Part shown: one piece after another, positions 22,210 through 33,700 of the stretch
Position numbering within the stretch: position 1 is the stretch's first letter
Layout of the letters: each line of letters begins with the position of its first letter
Assembly (NCBI GenBank): GCA_022559845.1
Contig: CM040124.1
Location: 72,749,491-72,813,490 of the forward strand
Reading direction: 5' to 3'
Length of the DNA: 64,000 nucleotides
DNA from: Amorphophallus konjac
Taxonomy: Eukaryota > Streptophyta > Magnoliopsida > Alismatales > Araceae
Made by a program: the position numbers and the translations under genes
Notes under the pieces: model-generated
The model's database searches: none
What the model was told of the DNA's origin: nothing
The model's input: the letters and a program-made list of their open reading frames with translations, nothing else

Positions 22210-23121
22210 AAAAAGACTGTTCATGTTCAGAACAAAGATTCAAGGAACTCTCATGATAAAACTGAGAATGCTGTGCCTAAATTGAACAAACACATTCATG
22301 CAAATAAAAAGAAAATTTCATACCATTACTGTCATAGGGTTGGTCACTTGATGCATGAATGTAAATTGATGGAACAGGATGATAGAATGCATGCTAGAAA
22401 GTACAATAACAAAAACAGTCCTGTTGAACAGAAAAGAAAAAGTTATTGTTATCATTGTGGAAAAACAGGTCATGTTAGTGAACAATGTTGGTTTGCCAAA
22501 GGTAAAGGCAAATATTTTTCAAATTCTAATCATGTCAATTTGTATGAAAATCAGCATGTCTTTAAGAGGAACAAAAATGGGTCCAGGGGCCAACACATGG
22601 TGTGTTCCACCTGCAGCAAGTCAGGCCATAGGGCGGTTGACTGCTGGCTTAATGTTGGTAGAAGAAATTCCATCTTCTACTATCACTGTGAGAAACCTGG
22701 CCATACAGTCAAAGACTGCTGGCATTCTCAGAGAAAGAAGGTCAACTCTAAATTTGTTAAACAAAGTGTGTTTGGTAGGAACAAATCTGTTCAAACAAGA
22801 AAATCCCTCACATGCTTTGAGTGTGGAAAGCAAGGTCACAAGGTGACTGATTGCTGGTTTTCTGACCATCTGAAACAAAGTGATGGTAAAAACAGAAACA
22901 TTCATGCTCATGAATTTAGCACACCTGCTTACATGCATAGTAAGAAATTCAGACCGAGTGGTTCATGTGATTATTGTGGTCGGTCTGGACATTCCATGCC
23001 TAGTTGCTATATGAAAAAGCATGATGATATGATGGCTCAAAAGCTTTGGAAAACATCCCATCAAAATGCCACTAACCCTGCAGGACCCAAGGAAACTTGG
23101 GTACCAAAATGTGCCAAGTGA
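22210..23121 (+). pseudogene. gag: Copia gag C-terminus with six CCHC-type zinc knuckles
   Basis: Six C-x2-C-x4-H-x4-C units in tandem: YHYCHRVGHLMHEC (first Cys is Tyr), CYHCGKTGHVSEQC, CSTCSKSGHRAVDC, YYHCEKPGHTVKDC (first Cys is Tyr), CFECGKQGHKVTDC and CDYCGRSGHSMPSC. Four are intact. Most copia gags have one or two, so this array is expanded. It ends GPKETWVPK, a motif found at the gag-pol joint of Sireviruses, then stops at 23119 (TGA) where protease would start. Zinc knuckles bind RNA for packaging; the function of extra copies is unknown. Confidence 0.85.
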
Positions 23122-25507
23122 GAAACTTTTTGCAGGTGTGTCTTGGGAACGAGAAATAAAAGGGGCAAATAAACCAAGACACCCTAAGAAGGTAAACCCC
23201 ACTCATGCACTTCTCAGGTAAGTCTCTTGAGTTTTTAATGAGTCTGCTTAGATGGCATTAGGTATATAGATAGATTTGTTAATTAGTGGTTTAAACATGC
23301 ATGTTTGCATTTCCATGCAATAGTTGTTGCGTCTGGATATGCTCATTCTGTGACTGCATACATCTAGAATTTATGACTCATGAATGATTTTCAAAGGTTT
23401 TGAATGCATACCGTCAGGGGGAGCTGCACTACATATCATGCACATTTGTCTAGTCTAATACCCTTCAGGGTCTTCATGCCCTTCATGAGTAGTTAATGCA
23501 TCTAATTGCATCTTAGAGTGGCATCATTTAATCATGAAATTTTTCAAAAGAAAAGGGAGGGTTTCAGTTTATGCATTTAGTGAGGGGGAGCATTTCTCAT
23601 TATTCATTCATGTAATTGCATGTGACCATCATACCTCTCATCAAAGCTCATGTCTGATGACTAATACTCACCTTCCTGTTTGAACTGCAATCTTGATAAA
23701 CTCCTTGGTGATTGTGAAATGCATTGTATTTCAGCCTCTTGTTTCAACTCTTGTCAGCCATTGTCACTCATACTATCAATTGGTATCCATTGGCATTTGT
23801 TGACTTGGCTGTACCTGAAAAATGCTCTTGCCTTCCTTGAAGTCCCAGAAAGATTTCTCTGCGCATATCTTGATCATAAATCTGAAAACATTGTTTTTAA
23901 GGAAATTTCTATCATATAGGACTATGAATGTCTGAAGCTTTCAGTCGGTTGAAGTTTCATGTATTTCTTGTGTTTGCTTATGAATTCTTCCTGAAAATAT
24001 CTGAGTTAGTCTTAATAAACCTTAACCAACCCTTTCATGTTGTGTCTTTTAAACTCTTCTGAAATCTGAAATTCTGAAATCATGATTCTCCTTGACTGAT
24101 TTGTATGAAAATATGTATTGTTTTTAAACATCAGGGAATATGGATTATGTCAAATATCAAATCTTGTCAGAGCAATGTCTTTAGTCACTGAGAAACACAT
24201 CTCATTCATGAAAGAAATGAATTAAGATATGTCATGAAGTGCCATAGTTAACTCTGCTTAAATATGTTGATTAAAATTCTGGCAGAACAATGGCAGGCAC
24301 ACTGAGAAATACATGTCCCTCATCAAAGAAATGAGTTTCAGTGTGTCATGAGGTGTAAATGCTATCTCTGTTCTTAATAAGCATGACAGTTAGTCCTTCC
24401 AAGTACTTAGGGATACTGGCGTCTAAACAACGTGTATCCTCCAGTTGTAAGGATGTACTTAACTTAATTGCTCCTGAATATTGTTGTTAAAAATTCGTTG
24501 CCTATCTAGCATATCATCTGAAATTGTTTGGAAAAGAATCTTCTTTCAATAGAAACTTTGACAGAAATAAATGGTTTCTTGTTGTTTATCCTCAATACTA
24601 TCGATTGCATTTCTTGAGGAAATCTTTGAAATTAAGTGAGTAAGAATGAAGAAGGTTAAAAATGTCTCTCAATATGAAAACTTGGTTCACTTGTTATTAA
24701 GAAAACTGATTTCAGATATGAGCAGAAAAGGCTCATGTTCAAACCTTGCATACATAAAATTCTGATCTGGTTTGTCAACATAGGTTCATTCATAGGTTTC
24801 TATGATGGAAGAGTCTGTAATCATCTGTTTAAATTAGATTTATGAAAGTTGATATTCCATTGAAAATCTTTCTCATTCTATCTGAATTCTTTTTACTCTC
24901 TCATATTGGACTCCAGTAATTCAGACCAATCTGACTGTTTCCTTTGCACTCAATTCTATCAATTGGTCCCAACTGTTAACTTCCACTCATATCTTGGGCC
25001 TGCATAAGCATGGTGGATGCATAAGGGTTGTATGACTAAGGGGGAGCTAGTCAAACTAAATGCATAACATGCCTTTCAGGTTTTGACTCATGCATAGTTC
25101 CAATATCCTACATGAATTGTCAATGACTGTGCACTCATATAGTTAATTGCACTGCATTCATAACATCTTTTTAGTTGACGATTTTTGATTGCATTCATAT
25201 AGTTAATTGCACTCAGATAGTCAATTTTCAATGTTATTTTTGCTGAGATGACCTTATGTTCTGATGCATAAGTCACTGCTTGCTGTATTCATGGGTCGAC
25301 CCCATGGGTCGACTCCTGTAGTCCTGGAATCAGATCCAATTCGAACTCCCTGTGTGCTTGCTGCTATGCTCCACTTCGTTAAGGGAAATTTGTTATGTCA
25401 GAAATTTTCAATTGGTGTCAGAAAATAGCTGCTCTTTCCATAATTCAAAAAAAAAGGGGGGGGGAGACTTGATTCATGCATTTTATTGAGCTCCTAACTC
25501 CTTACAT

Positions 25508-25681
25508 GATTGAGTTCTTCATACTTCAGTGCACCTGTGTGATTGAAGATATGACATATCTACAGGGGGAGAAGCTCTTGAAAGGATACATTTGGATTGA
25601 GTTCTTCATACTTCAGTGCACCTGTGTGATTGAAGATATGACATATCTACAGGGGGAGAAGCTCTTGAAAGGATACATTTG
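25508..25681 (+). repeat. 87-bp tandem duplication carrying a PPT-like tract
   Basis: Two essentially identical 87-bp units, 25508-25594 and 25595-25681, each containing ACAGGGGGAGAAG. Near-identity implies a recent duplication. Confidence 0.92.
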
Positions 25682-25852
25682 GAAGATAGCTGTCTCCAAA
25701 GAAAAGGCCTCCTTCAAACCATCAACACTCCAAAGGGAAGTATAACATTCCTGTGCTTTATTGAATTGTTTCCCTATTTCATTTTTTTTATGACGGCAAA
25801 GGGGGAGAAGAATCTAATCTGAGTCAGTGTAACTCATAGTGTTGCCATCATC

Positions 25853-25865
25853 AAAAAGGGGGAGA
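25853..25865 (+). promoter_or_regulatory. Polypurine tract of the copia element
   Basis: AAAAAGGGGGAGA, one base before the TGTTG of the 3' LTR. Confidence 0.88.
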
Positions 25866-25866
25866 T

Positions 25867-26295
25867 TGTTGTGCCCCTGTGTGGTTTTGATGATGGCTGA
25901 CACACCATGAGTCACACTGAGGTGTTGTGAGGTGTGCTAATTAATTTAGATGACTGTTTGACTGCTTGAATATCTGATTGTCTGCCTGAATAGCTAATTC
26001 ATGAATATGGCTAGATTGGCTTAACGTAGTGGCTAATTATTTGCTGGTTTACTTGCTGCGTTGACGCAGTGGAACAGCTGGGTTGACGCTATGCCGCTCT
26101 GTCTAAGCAAGGCTCGTGCATGTTCTGGTTGGATGCACTTGGTTCATGCATACTTTAATATTCATGTTTTAATATTGTGCTCGTGCATCTTGTCTTAAAT
26201 GTCCTTTGTCTTATATGCTCACAGTAGCTCAATATTATTTTTAAAGCACATGGTGCTGAGTGCTGAGAAGTGTATTATCTCCGTGGAATATACAC

Positions 26296-26332
<37 letters not shown>

Positions 26333-28157
26333 CGATATATATCTGGACAACCATGAGATATGAATGATGTATTCAGAGACCTTCACAAGTTATTCCAATG
26401 CGTCAACGCCATCAACAAGCAGCATCGACGCAGTGGCTTAAGAGACGCCAATATACAAAGCAAGACAGGCTTTAATGTACATGTTCGTGCGTCAACGCCA
26501 TCAACAAGCAGCCTTGACGCAGCGGCGGAAGAAAGGCCAATACACACTTCTGATTTTCATCCGTGCGTCAACGCCACCAACTGGCAGCGTCGACGCAGCA
26601 GTTCAAGAAAGGGGCCCTGGCTGTCTTCAATGCGTCAACGCTATCCATAGCAGGGTCGACGCAGTGGGACAAATTCAAATATGTTCAAGCAAAGAGTAGA
26701 CGCAGTGATGACAGTGCGTCAACGCGGCCAGTCTCCAGAAACACAGGCTGATGGAGTCAACGCAGCAGACTTAAGTTTTAGTTGCTGAGCGTGCTAATAG
26801 AGGGCACGTGATCCGAGGTGCCTGGCTCGTGATCCCAGGATAGACGAGGTACCAGGATGCTGACACGTGGCCAAAAGAAGAAAAAGCTCCAGAAGACACG
26901 TGGAAAGAAATTATACCACGTGGACCACTCAAAGCTCACTAGGGCAACACCGCCCCATCCTTTCATCTCGGCTATAAATATACTGCCTCAGCCTCCGAGG
27001 GAGAAATATACTCTTGAAGCAGAAGAAACTCTAGCAGTGAAGAAGAGAAGGAGTCCTAGCCGTGAGCAGCAGAGAGAGCAGTGCCCATGCACATCAGAGA
27101 GCAGAAAGAAAAGGAAGAAGAAAGAAAAAGGAAGTATTCGTGAGAAGAAAAAGAGAGTGAGCATAGAAGAAGGAATCCTGAAGATCAGTCCTTCGAGCCT
27201 GGCTGCTTGGATCAAATCCAGAGCCATCTGAGCTTCATTCCTATTCTGCTGTCTTGTTTTGTTTTTGTCTTTTCTTTAAGGTTTCTTTGTTGTTCTTCCG
27301 TGTCTCTTGTTAGAACGGGTTCCTCCTGTGCCATCAGGAGAAGAGAGGTTCTTCACCTCTGGTCAGCAAGCAGCTGGGGGCTGTCTTGTGGGTTCCCTCT
27401 TGGTATAGAGGAAGAGAGACGTGAGTCTCTGGTTTCTAGTGACCGTGGGTTGCTAGGTGTTCCCTCCGGGCTAGGAGGAAGAGAGGACTCGTCCTCTCGT
27501 TGCAAGTGACAGGGTGTCACTTGGGTGTTCCCTCCGGGCTAGAAGGAAGAGAGGACTCGTCCTCTGGTTGCAAGTGACAGGGTGTCACTTGGGTGTTCCC
27601 TTCAGGTAGGAGGAAGAGAGACCTTGGTCTCTGGATTTCCGTGGCCGTGGGTCACTGGTGTTTCCCTCCTAGGTTGGAGGAAGAGAGGAGCCTGGTCCTC
27701 TGGAAAGCTGTGTGACAGCGTATGTTGGCAAGCTGTGTTGCCCAGCAGTTTTAGTGAATCCACATTCCGGTTGGGAGTGTGGGGTGGACGTAGGCAGACT
27801 TGTGTCTGGCCGAACCACCTAAAAATCCTCTGTGCAGTGGTTGTGATTGTGGTGTATCTTTCCGTTTCATCTACCCCATTCACAGGTATCGTATGTTTTT
27901 TATTTGCTCAGCTGTTTATGAATTACATTGAATATCTCCCTTGCATGTGATGTGCTTGATAGATGAGTTAGAGGACTTCTTGTCCTACACCGATTGAATT
28001 CCGGGTTCTGCTAAACAAATAAACCTCTTCACTAAGAGTGAAGGTTGCTGCATGTCCAGTTAAGATTTTATTTCCGCTTTAGTTTTATATTTGGACAAGT
28101 TTTTATAAGGGGATTCATTCACCCCCCCCCTCTGAATCTATAGCACATGTTATATTA
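25867..28157 (+). mobile_element. 3' LTR of the copia gag-only element
   Basis: Collinear with 18463-20751. Differences include a longer TA run (26298-26330), an 8-bp TTGTGAGG-type duplication near 25922, and a changed terminus (TATTA instead of TAACA), so the canonical CA end is lost. The CTTTT duplication follows at 28158. It contains the same dyads (26055-26765), TATA box and hairpin array. Confidence 0.9.
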
Positions 28158-28162
28158 CTTTT

Positions 28163-28581
28163 TCTTTTTTCGACGCGCCCTAGCGGGTTTTCTCGTCGAG
28201 GGGTTTACCAATTTTGCCTGAGGCGCCCTTCCTGGTTTTCACCTCAATTGGGTTGTTGGCCTTTTTGCCCCTAGTAACCTCTTTGGGAAGAGGGCGACTG
28301 AGTCCGCTGGGGTATCTCTATTTTTAGCCCCATTTCTTTCTCTCATTATTATTTTTGCTTACCTGGTAGCCTAACGGCTAAATTGTTGCTGGTGCTGGGC
28401 GTCCTCGCTTTTGTAATCACGGGGACGAAGCTGGTAGGCCAACCTCTACAAGTGCATAGTGTTGGCACTAGAAGGGCCTGGCTGGCCCTACTGCATCACT
28501 AGGGGAAAGGCTGATGAAAGTGACTGGCCCAACCCCCCCCAGGGAGGGATGGTTTCACCAGGGATGGCTGGGGTGAGCGCT
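28163..28581 (-). other. T2 3' untranslated region next to pol
   Basis: No gene. It holds two copies of GCGCCCTNNNGGTTTTC (28172, 28219) and a C-run near 28531-28540. The copia target duplication CTTTT precedes it. Confidence 0.6.
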
Positions 28582-29740
28582 TTAGTCTGGGTGGCACACA
28601 AAATCGTGTTCTGGGGCGTGGTACAACTTCATGTGTTTACCATTGAGAGGTGGGAATGGCTTGTTACCCTTGTGGTCTACAACCATGTAGGCCCCACCCT
28701 CGTAGACATCATGAATGATGTATGGACCTCACCAGTTTAGTTGCAATTTTCCACTGGAGTGCCTCGCCATGACTTCCTTTTCCTTGATCATGACAAGGTC
28801 GCCTTGCTTGAAGGCTCGTTGTTTGACGAGCTTATCGTAGGCTCGCGCCATGCGGGCTTGGTATACTTTTAGGTTCCGGTAGGCCTCGAGCCGCTTGCCT
28901 TCTAGGTTGGCGAGCTCTTCTAGTCTTCTATAGTATTCGTTTGTATCTGGGTCGGCAAAACCAGTGTGGACCGCTACGCAGTAAGATGCTAATTGGATTT
29001 TGATAGGGATGACGGCTTCTGCCCCGTAAATGAGGAAGAATGGTGAGAACCCCGTAGGGGTTTTATAAATTGTCCGATAGGCCCATAGCGTCTCGTTCAC
29101 TTTTTCGCCCCAATCACGCTTTCGGTGGCTAACCATTTTAGCCAAAAGCTTACAGAGGATTTTATTGAAGGCCTCCGCTAGGCCGCTAGCTTGAGGATTG
29201 TAGACTGAAGAGGTTCTCCAGTCGATATGAAATTTGGCTGCTAGCTGATATACGGCCCTATTCTTGAATGGTGTGCCATTGTCTGACACTATGCGGCTAG
29301 GAGTACCAAATCGGTAGATGATGTTGTGCCGAACGAATCTAGCTACCACTTCTCTAGTGACCTCCCGCAGGGGGAGGGCCTCAGCCGATCGGGAGAAGTA
29401 GTCAGTGGCGGCCAGAATGTACTTATGGCCCTTGGAAGATGGCAGGAAGGGTCCCGTAATGTCCATTCCCCACTCCGCGAACGGCCACGTGGGGGCCGTG
29501 GGACGTAGCGGGTTTGGAGGTCTTCTGGGTACCGGGCCAAAGGCTTGGCATTGATGGCATGTACAGGCATACTGGGTGCAATCCACGTAGATGGTTGGCC
29601 AATAGAAGCCTTTGAGCTTGATGTTGTTCATAATCTTTTCTCCGGCCTAGTGAGTGCCGCATAACCCTGAGTGGACTTCATGCATGATGGCTCGAGCCTC
29701 TGCCGGGGAGACACATCTCAGAAGAACCGACTTGTCCTTT
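28582..29740 (-). pseudogene. pol: T2 integrase
   Basis: On the minus strand an HHCC zinc domain (MHEVHSGLCGTH, then CTCHQCQ) leads to the DDE core: DITGPFLPSSKGH, VSDNGTPFKN and ASGLAEAFNK, so all three acidic residues are present. DWGEKVNETLWAYRT and TPTGFSPFFLIYGAEAV follow, typical of Tat/Athila integrases. The C-terminal module ends HAPEHDFVCHPD before TAA at 28582. Stops lie near 29650 (inside the zinc domain) and 28729 (LNW-stop-GPYIIHDVY). There is no chromodomain, as expected for the non-chromovirus branch. Confidence 0.88.
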
Positions 29741-30137
29741 TCATGAATAAGTCTATACAGAGAGTCTCCGACCAACTCATATGATGTTGCTCGGCGGAAT
29801 AGCTGGACCCTTTGAGCTCAGTCAGGAGGGAGCCAACCCTTCTTGAACTTGATGATAGGCTCGCGCCAATCTTCTTCTTCTGGAGGAGTGTTCTAGTCGA
29901 GGCTATGCACCTTGTAGATAGTGAGGCCAGACTCATTCTCGAGTGTACTCGACATCAATCTTCTATGCTTGACAGTGATGTCGACTTCTCCTTCGGGCGA
30001 AAGCTTGATGGCCGCAGCCAATTTAGCCAGAGCATCTGCCTGTGCATTGCTGCTCTAGGGACATGATCTATTTCGAAGAAATAGAACCTCTAGATAAGTC
30101 TGGTGACGGTGGCATGATATGGAACTAACTACTATTT

Positions 30138-30413
30138 TCACACGTCGTAGACGCCGATGACTTTCCGGACTATGAGCTGGGAGTCCTCGTAGGCTTTGAG
30201 GCATTTGACGCCCATGTCGAGAGCCATCTGAAGCCCGATGATAAGAGCTTCATACTCAGCTTCATTGTTGGTTAGGGATTTCATGAGGGCGCATGAGTTG
30301 TACAAAACTCCACCTTGAGGAGTCAGGAAAACAATGCCGGCACCCACCATGATGGTTGGAGTTTGATTATTCTGGGTAATCCCCCAGGAAGCGCCATCGA
30401 AGTAGAGCTCCAT
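30138..30413 (-). pseudogene. pol: T2 second RNase H (archaeal-like type of Tat elements)
   Basis: MELYFDGASWG, NNEAEYEALIIGLQMA and YEDSQLIVRKV hold the catalytic Asp, Glu and Asp of a type I RNase H. It sits between the first RNase H (30642-31052) and the integrase. An extra RNase H at this place is a known acquisition of the Tat lineage. The frame stops at 30138. The span 29741-30137 contains only degraded connecting polyprotein. Confidence 0.85.
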
Positions 30414-30641
30414 ACAAGGTACATTGGCTATAAGGGCATCTTGCTTCTAGTAATGCAAGACATCTCCGCTTTGTTCAACCGATTTTTGTGACTAGACAGC
30501 AAGGGACTCCTCATCAGGGAGCTTCGTGTTGAGAGGTGAGTCGTCCGGTATTGGATGGGCTGCCAAGAATTCAGCCATGTCGTGTCCCTTGATTGCTTTC
30601 TTGGGGACATAGGTAATATCGTACTCCATTAACAGGAGAGC

Positions 30642-31052
30642 TCATTTTCCCAATCGGCCTGAGAGAACGGGTTGCCTGAGGAGATACTTGAGTGGGTCAT
30701 GCTTGGATATGAGCTCAACCTGATGGGCCAAGAGGTAGTGCCGTAGCTTCTTGGCGTCAAACACCAGAGCTAAGCATACTTTCTCCATGGGGGAGTAGCG
30801 ATACTCAGCGCCGATTAGTTTTCGGCTGAGGTAGTAGAGCGGCTCCTCTTTGCCCTCTTCATTGATTTGTGGCAATAGGGCTCTTAACGAAGCGTCCATG
30901 GCGGCGATGTAGAGTATAAGGGATTTTCCCTTGATTGGTGCCCCCAAGACAGGGGGAGTAAGGAGGTACTCCTTGATTTGCTCGAAAGTAGCCTGGCATT
31001 CAGGGTCCCATTCAAATAGGGCATTTTTTTTCATCAGCTTGCTGAAAGGCAC
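30642..31052 (-). pseudogene. pol: T2 first RNase H with RT connection
   Basis: FSKLMKKNALFEWDPECQATFEQIKEYL marks the RT-RNase H joint. ILYIAAMDASLRALL, YYLSRKLIGAEYRYSPMEKVCLAL and ISKHDPLKYLL are gypsy RNase H motifs; the first acidic residue of the usual TDAS-like motif is not in its normal context, so activity would be doubtful even without the stops. A frame break separates it from RT upstream. Confidence 0.83.
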
Positions 31053-31063
31053 GCAGCAGCCAG

Positions 31064-32256
31064 AGAGGTTGGAGATGAACCTCGAATATAGGCCAGTCTT
31101 CCTTGGAATGATCTAAGCTCGGTGAGGTTCTTGGGCGGCGGAAACTCCTGGATTGCTTTGATCTTGCTGGGGTCGACCACAATTCATCGGTATCCGATGA
31201 TGAAGCCGAGAAACTTGCCGTTGGATATGTCGAAGGCACATTTCATAGGGTTAATCTTGAGCCCATATTGCCAAAGTCGATTGAAGACTTGGAGCAAATA
31301 ATGTAGGTGGTCTTCGCGCCCTTTAGTCTTGACAACGAGGTCATCGATATAGCATTCGATGATGTTGTGCAGCATCTCATCGAATATTTTAGTCATGGCC
31401 CTTTGGTAAGTAGCGCCGACATTCTTCAAACCAAAGGGCATGTACTTATAGTTGAAAATCCCTTTCGGGGATCGGAAGGTAGTGTGATTCTTGTCTTTTA
31501 GGGACATCCAGATCTGGTTATAACCAGATGACCCGTCCATGAAAGACAAGGCTTCATGTCGGTGGTCATGTTGGCCATGGTTTTCGTGATTGGAACTGGG
31601 AAGTCATCCTTTGGACATGCTTTGTTGAGGTCCCGGAAGTTGACACAAATGCAGACTTGACCATTTTTCTTCTTTTCTGGGATGATGTTGGCGAGCCAGA
31701 TCGGATAGATGCACGGCTCGATGAAGTCGACTTCCGCCATCTTATCGACCTCGGCTGAGACTTGCAGTTCCAGCTTATGGCGCATGCGCCGCTGTAGCTG
31801 TTTAATTGGGGTTGTTGAGGGAGAGACGGCTAGCTCATGCTCCGCTACAGAGGGATCTGGCCCTGGCATCTCCTTGTATGTCCAGGCGAAGTAGTCTTTG
31901 TATTCGAGCAGGAGTTGCTGGTAGCCCCACTTTTCTGCTTCCGTGAGGAGAGCGCTGACGAATGTTGGCTGGTAGGCTTCCTCTCCGCCCAAATTGATTT
32001 CAATGAGCTCGCCAACGGTTGCTTGGCCACCATCCTCCAGCTCGGGAGGAGCGGGTTTGAAGTCGATGAAATCCTCATCATCGGTGTCGACTTCGTGTAT
32101 TTCTTGATTTTCAAAGCCACTGGTTGACGCCAATGGGATTGGCGAATTGTTGTTGATGGACTCCATCAAGGATTGGTATGGACCGCTAGCTTCTTGCCAG
32201 CGGTTGTCGACTGGTGCTGCTGAGGTTTCCCTGGAGTTCCCTGCTAAAGATGACAA
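31064..32256 (-). pseudogene. pol: T2 reverse transcriptase
   Basis: Open from 32256 to 31498 with an acidic N-terminal linker, then YKDYFAWTYKEMPG, VDKMAEVDFIEPCIYPIWLANII and GQVCICVNFRDLNKACPKDDFP. After a one-base shift near 31540 the sequence continues FMDGSSGYNQI, TYQRAMTKIF, and ECYIDDLVVK with both catalytic Asp residues, then GKFLGFI. It is a gypsy-type RT of the Tat/Athila branch. The shift and a stop near 31190 disable it. Confidence 0.88.
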
Positions 32257-33289
32257 TCCTTTATGGCCAGAGCTCTGGGTACCTTCCTCATTAGGAGAGT
32301 TTGTCGAACTGAGTCCTTAAATAGGCTGGGTGGCAGGAGGAGCCTCTTCAGCCCTAATGCCCTCATAGGGAGGCGAGGAGCATTCCTCGAGTGCTTGAAC
32401 TGGAGTGCTGGCTTTAACGGGGATCGAGATTAAGATCTCCTCTTCCTCATCCCCGGAGTTATCGAATTTTGCCTCGACTTTAGCCTAGTCGTCGACTGGC
32501 TGTGTCAAGCCTACGACGTTGACTGCATAGTAGACGCGGAAGTCTGGGTCTTGGTCGTAGCTAAGTCCCCTGGTATCCTTATGAAAGGATGGGGGTTGCC
32601 CCGGACCTGGGAAGGGGTCCACAGCTGGCGGAAATACCTTCGTTGTGCAGAACCTTGCCATTGGGGAATGTGTTGCTTCAGGCACATCTCCCGAATGTGT
32701 GGCGGCAGGTCATCCATCAGTTGGACTTCTTTAGGGGTGTTATCGGCTCATTTAGACCAACCGAAGTCGTCCCATGGTGGGGTTTACGGGGCCATGTCTC
32801 CCTTATAGAAGATAATGAGCTTATCCTTGTTAGCCTTTTTCTTGCTTCTGAGTTGCCGTTTGTAGGTAACTACAAATGTTGTGAGTGGCTCAACCTTGTG
32901 CTCTTCTGATGCGCATGAGAGCTAGATATAGTCTAGCAGTAAGCATATGCTCTTGACGATGGATCGGCTAATGAGATTAGACTTTAAGTCGATTTTATGC
33001 CTCTCCGGGTGGTCTGGGGTTGACTTGGAGTTGAGGCGTAGCCAGTGAAGCTTAGCCTTTTCTTCGTTAATGGAGAAAAGATCATCATCATCTTCCTCTG
33101 AGAGCCAACCATTACTTTTGCTCTTGACCATGGGGTAAGGACTGATTCTCCCAAAATAAAGCGCAGCGTCAGCGAGGTTGCATTCAGCTGGAGTGAATGG
33201 TGATAGGTCCGCAAAGACCGTATGTTGTTCTCCACCCTTGGCGTACTTGATGCATTGATGGAGAGTTGACAGGATGACCCAATTTTCAT
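32257..33289 (-). pseudogene. pol: T2 protease-RT linker, badly degraded
   Basis: Pieces of reading frame switch between frames: LSPFTPAECNLADAALYFG, KSNGWLSEEDDDDLFSINEEKAKLHWLRLN, PPHIREMCLKQHIP and FHKDTRGLSYDQDPDFRVYYAV. I do not recognise a domain. Position and composition fit the acidic linker of Tat polyproteins. Confidence 0.55.
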
Positions 33290-33700
33290 GTAACTAGGCT
33301 CTCCCCAGTAGCACTTTATATGATGTGTTAGCGTCGATCATGTAGAACGTCACCTTGGAGGTGAAATCATCGAGCACCAGGTCGACATCCACCCGGCCGA
33401 GGATGTCCTTGGTGTCCTAGTTGAAGCCGGATATCTTGACCACCTGAACCTTCTGGAGGTATGGGGTCAAATATAGAGACTTGAAGGTTTTGAGCGGCAT
33501 GATGTTGACAGCAGCACCGGCGTCCACCAGGATCCGGTTTACCTCATGCCCATTGATTTTCCCTCTCATGTAGAGAGGCCGATTGTGTCGATTCTGACAT
33601 GGAGGGCAGAGCAGCATGTCTTTTTCCATGAAAGAGATGGTGGCTGTGAAAGCTTCATACATCGTCACCTTTATTTCTACAGCATGTGCTTCATAGACTT
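33290..33700 (-). pseudogene. pol: T2 protease
   Basis: NRPLYMRGKINGHEVNRILVDAGAAVNIMP carries a D-A-G triad in place of DTG or DSG; the T3 protease at 63655 shows D-P-G at the same place (VLIDPGAVVNILP). KISGFN and, after a stop at 33417, DVDLVLDDFTSKVTFYMIDANTSYKVLLGRA complete the retropepsin-like fold. Such DxG variants are common in Tat/Athila copies. It is disabled by stops. Confidence 0.82.

Larger units (their letters stand above)
23122..25866 (+). other. Non-coding interior of the gag-only copia element
   Basis: No pol domain in any frame. It contains about eight G-rich PPT-like tracts (GGGGGAG) at 23417, 23583, 25040, 25455, 25565, 25652, 25800 and 25856. There is a diverged internal duplication of about 95 bp (24167-24261 and 24282-24378), a GGGTCGACCC palindrome pair at 25292-25313, and an exact 87-bp tandem duplication at 25508-25681. 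Confidence 0.75.
18463..28157 (+). mobile_element. Gag-only Ty1/copia element, Sirevirus-like (TR-GAG type)
   Basis: Two LTRs of about 2.29 kb (18463-20751 and 25867-28157), a tRNA-iMet PBS, a gag frame, roughly 2.7 kb of non-coding DNA, a polypurine tract and a CTTTT target duplication. No protease, integrase, RT or RNase H is visible in any frame of 20752-25866. The LTRs differ at few positions (by eye well above 97% identical), so the insertion looks recent and must have used enzymes supplied by another element. It fits the class of terminal-repeat elements that keep only GAG. Confidence 0.88.
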
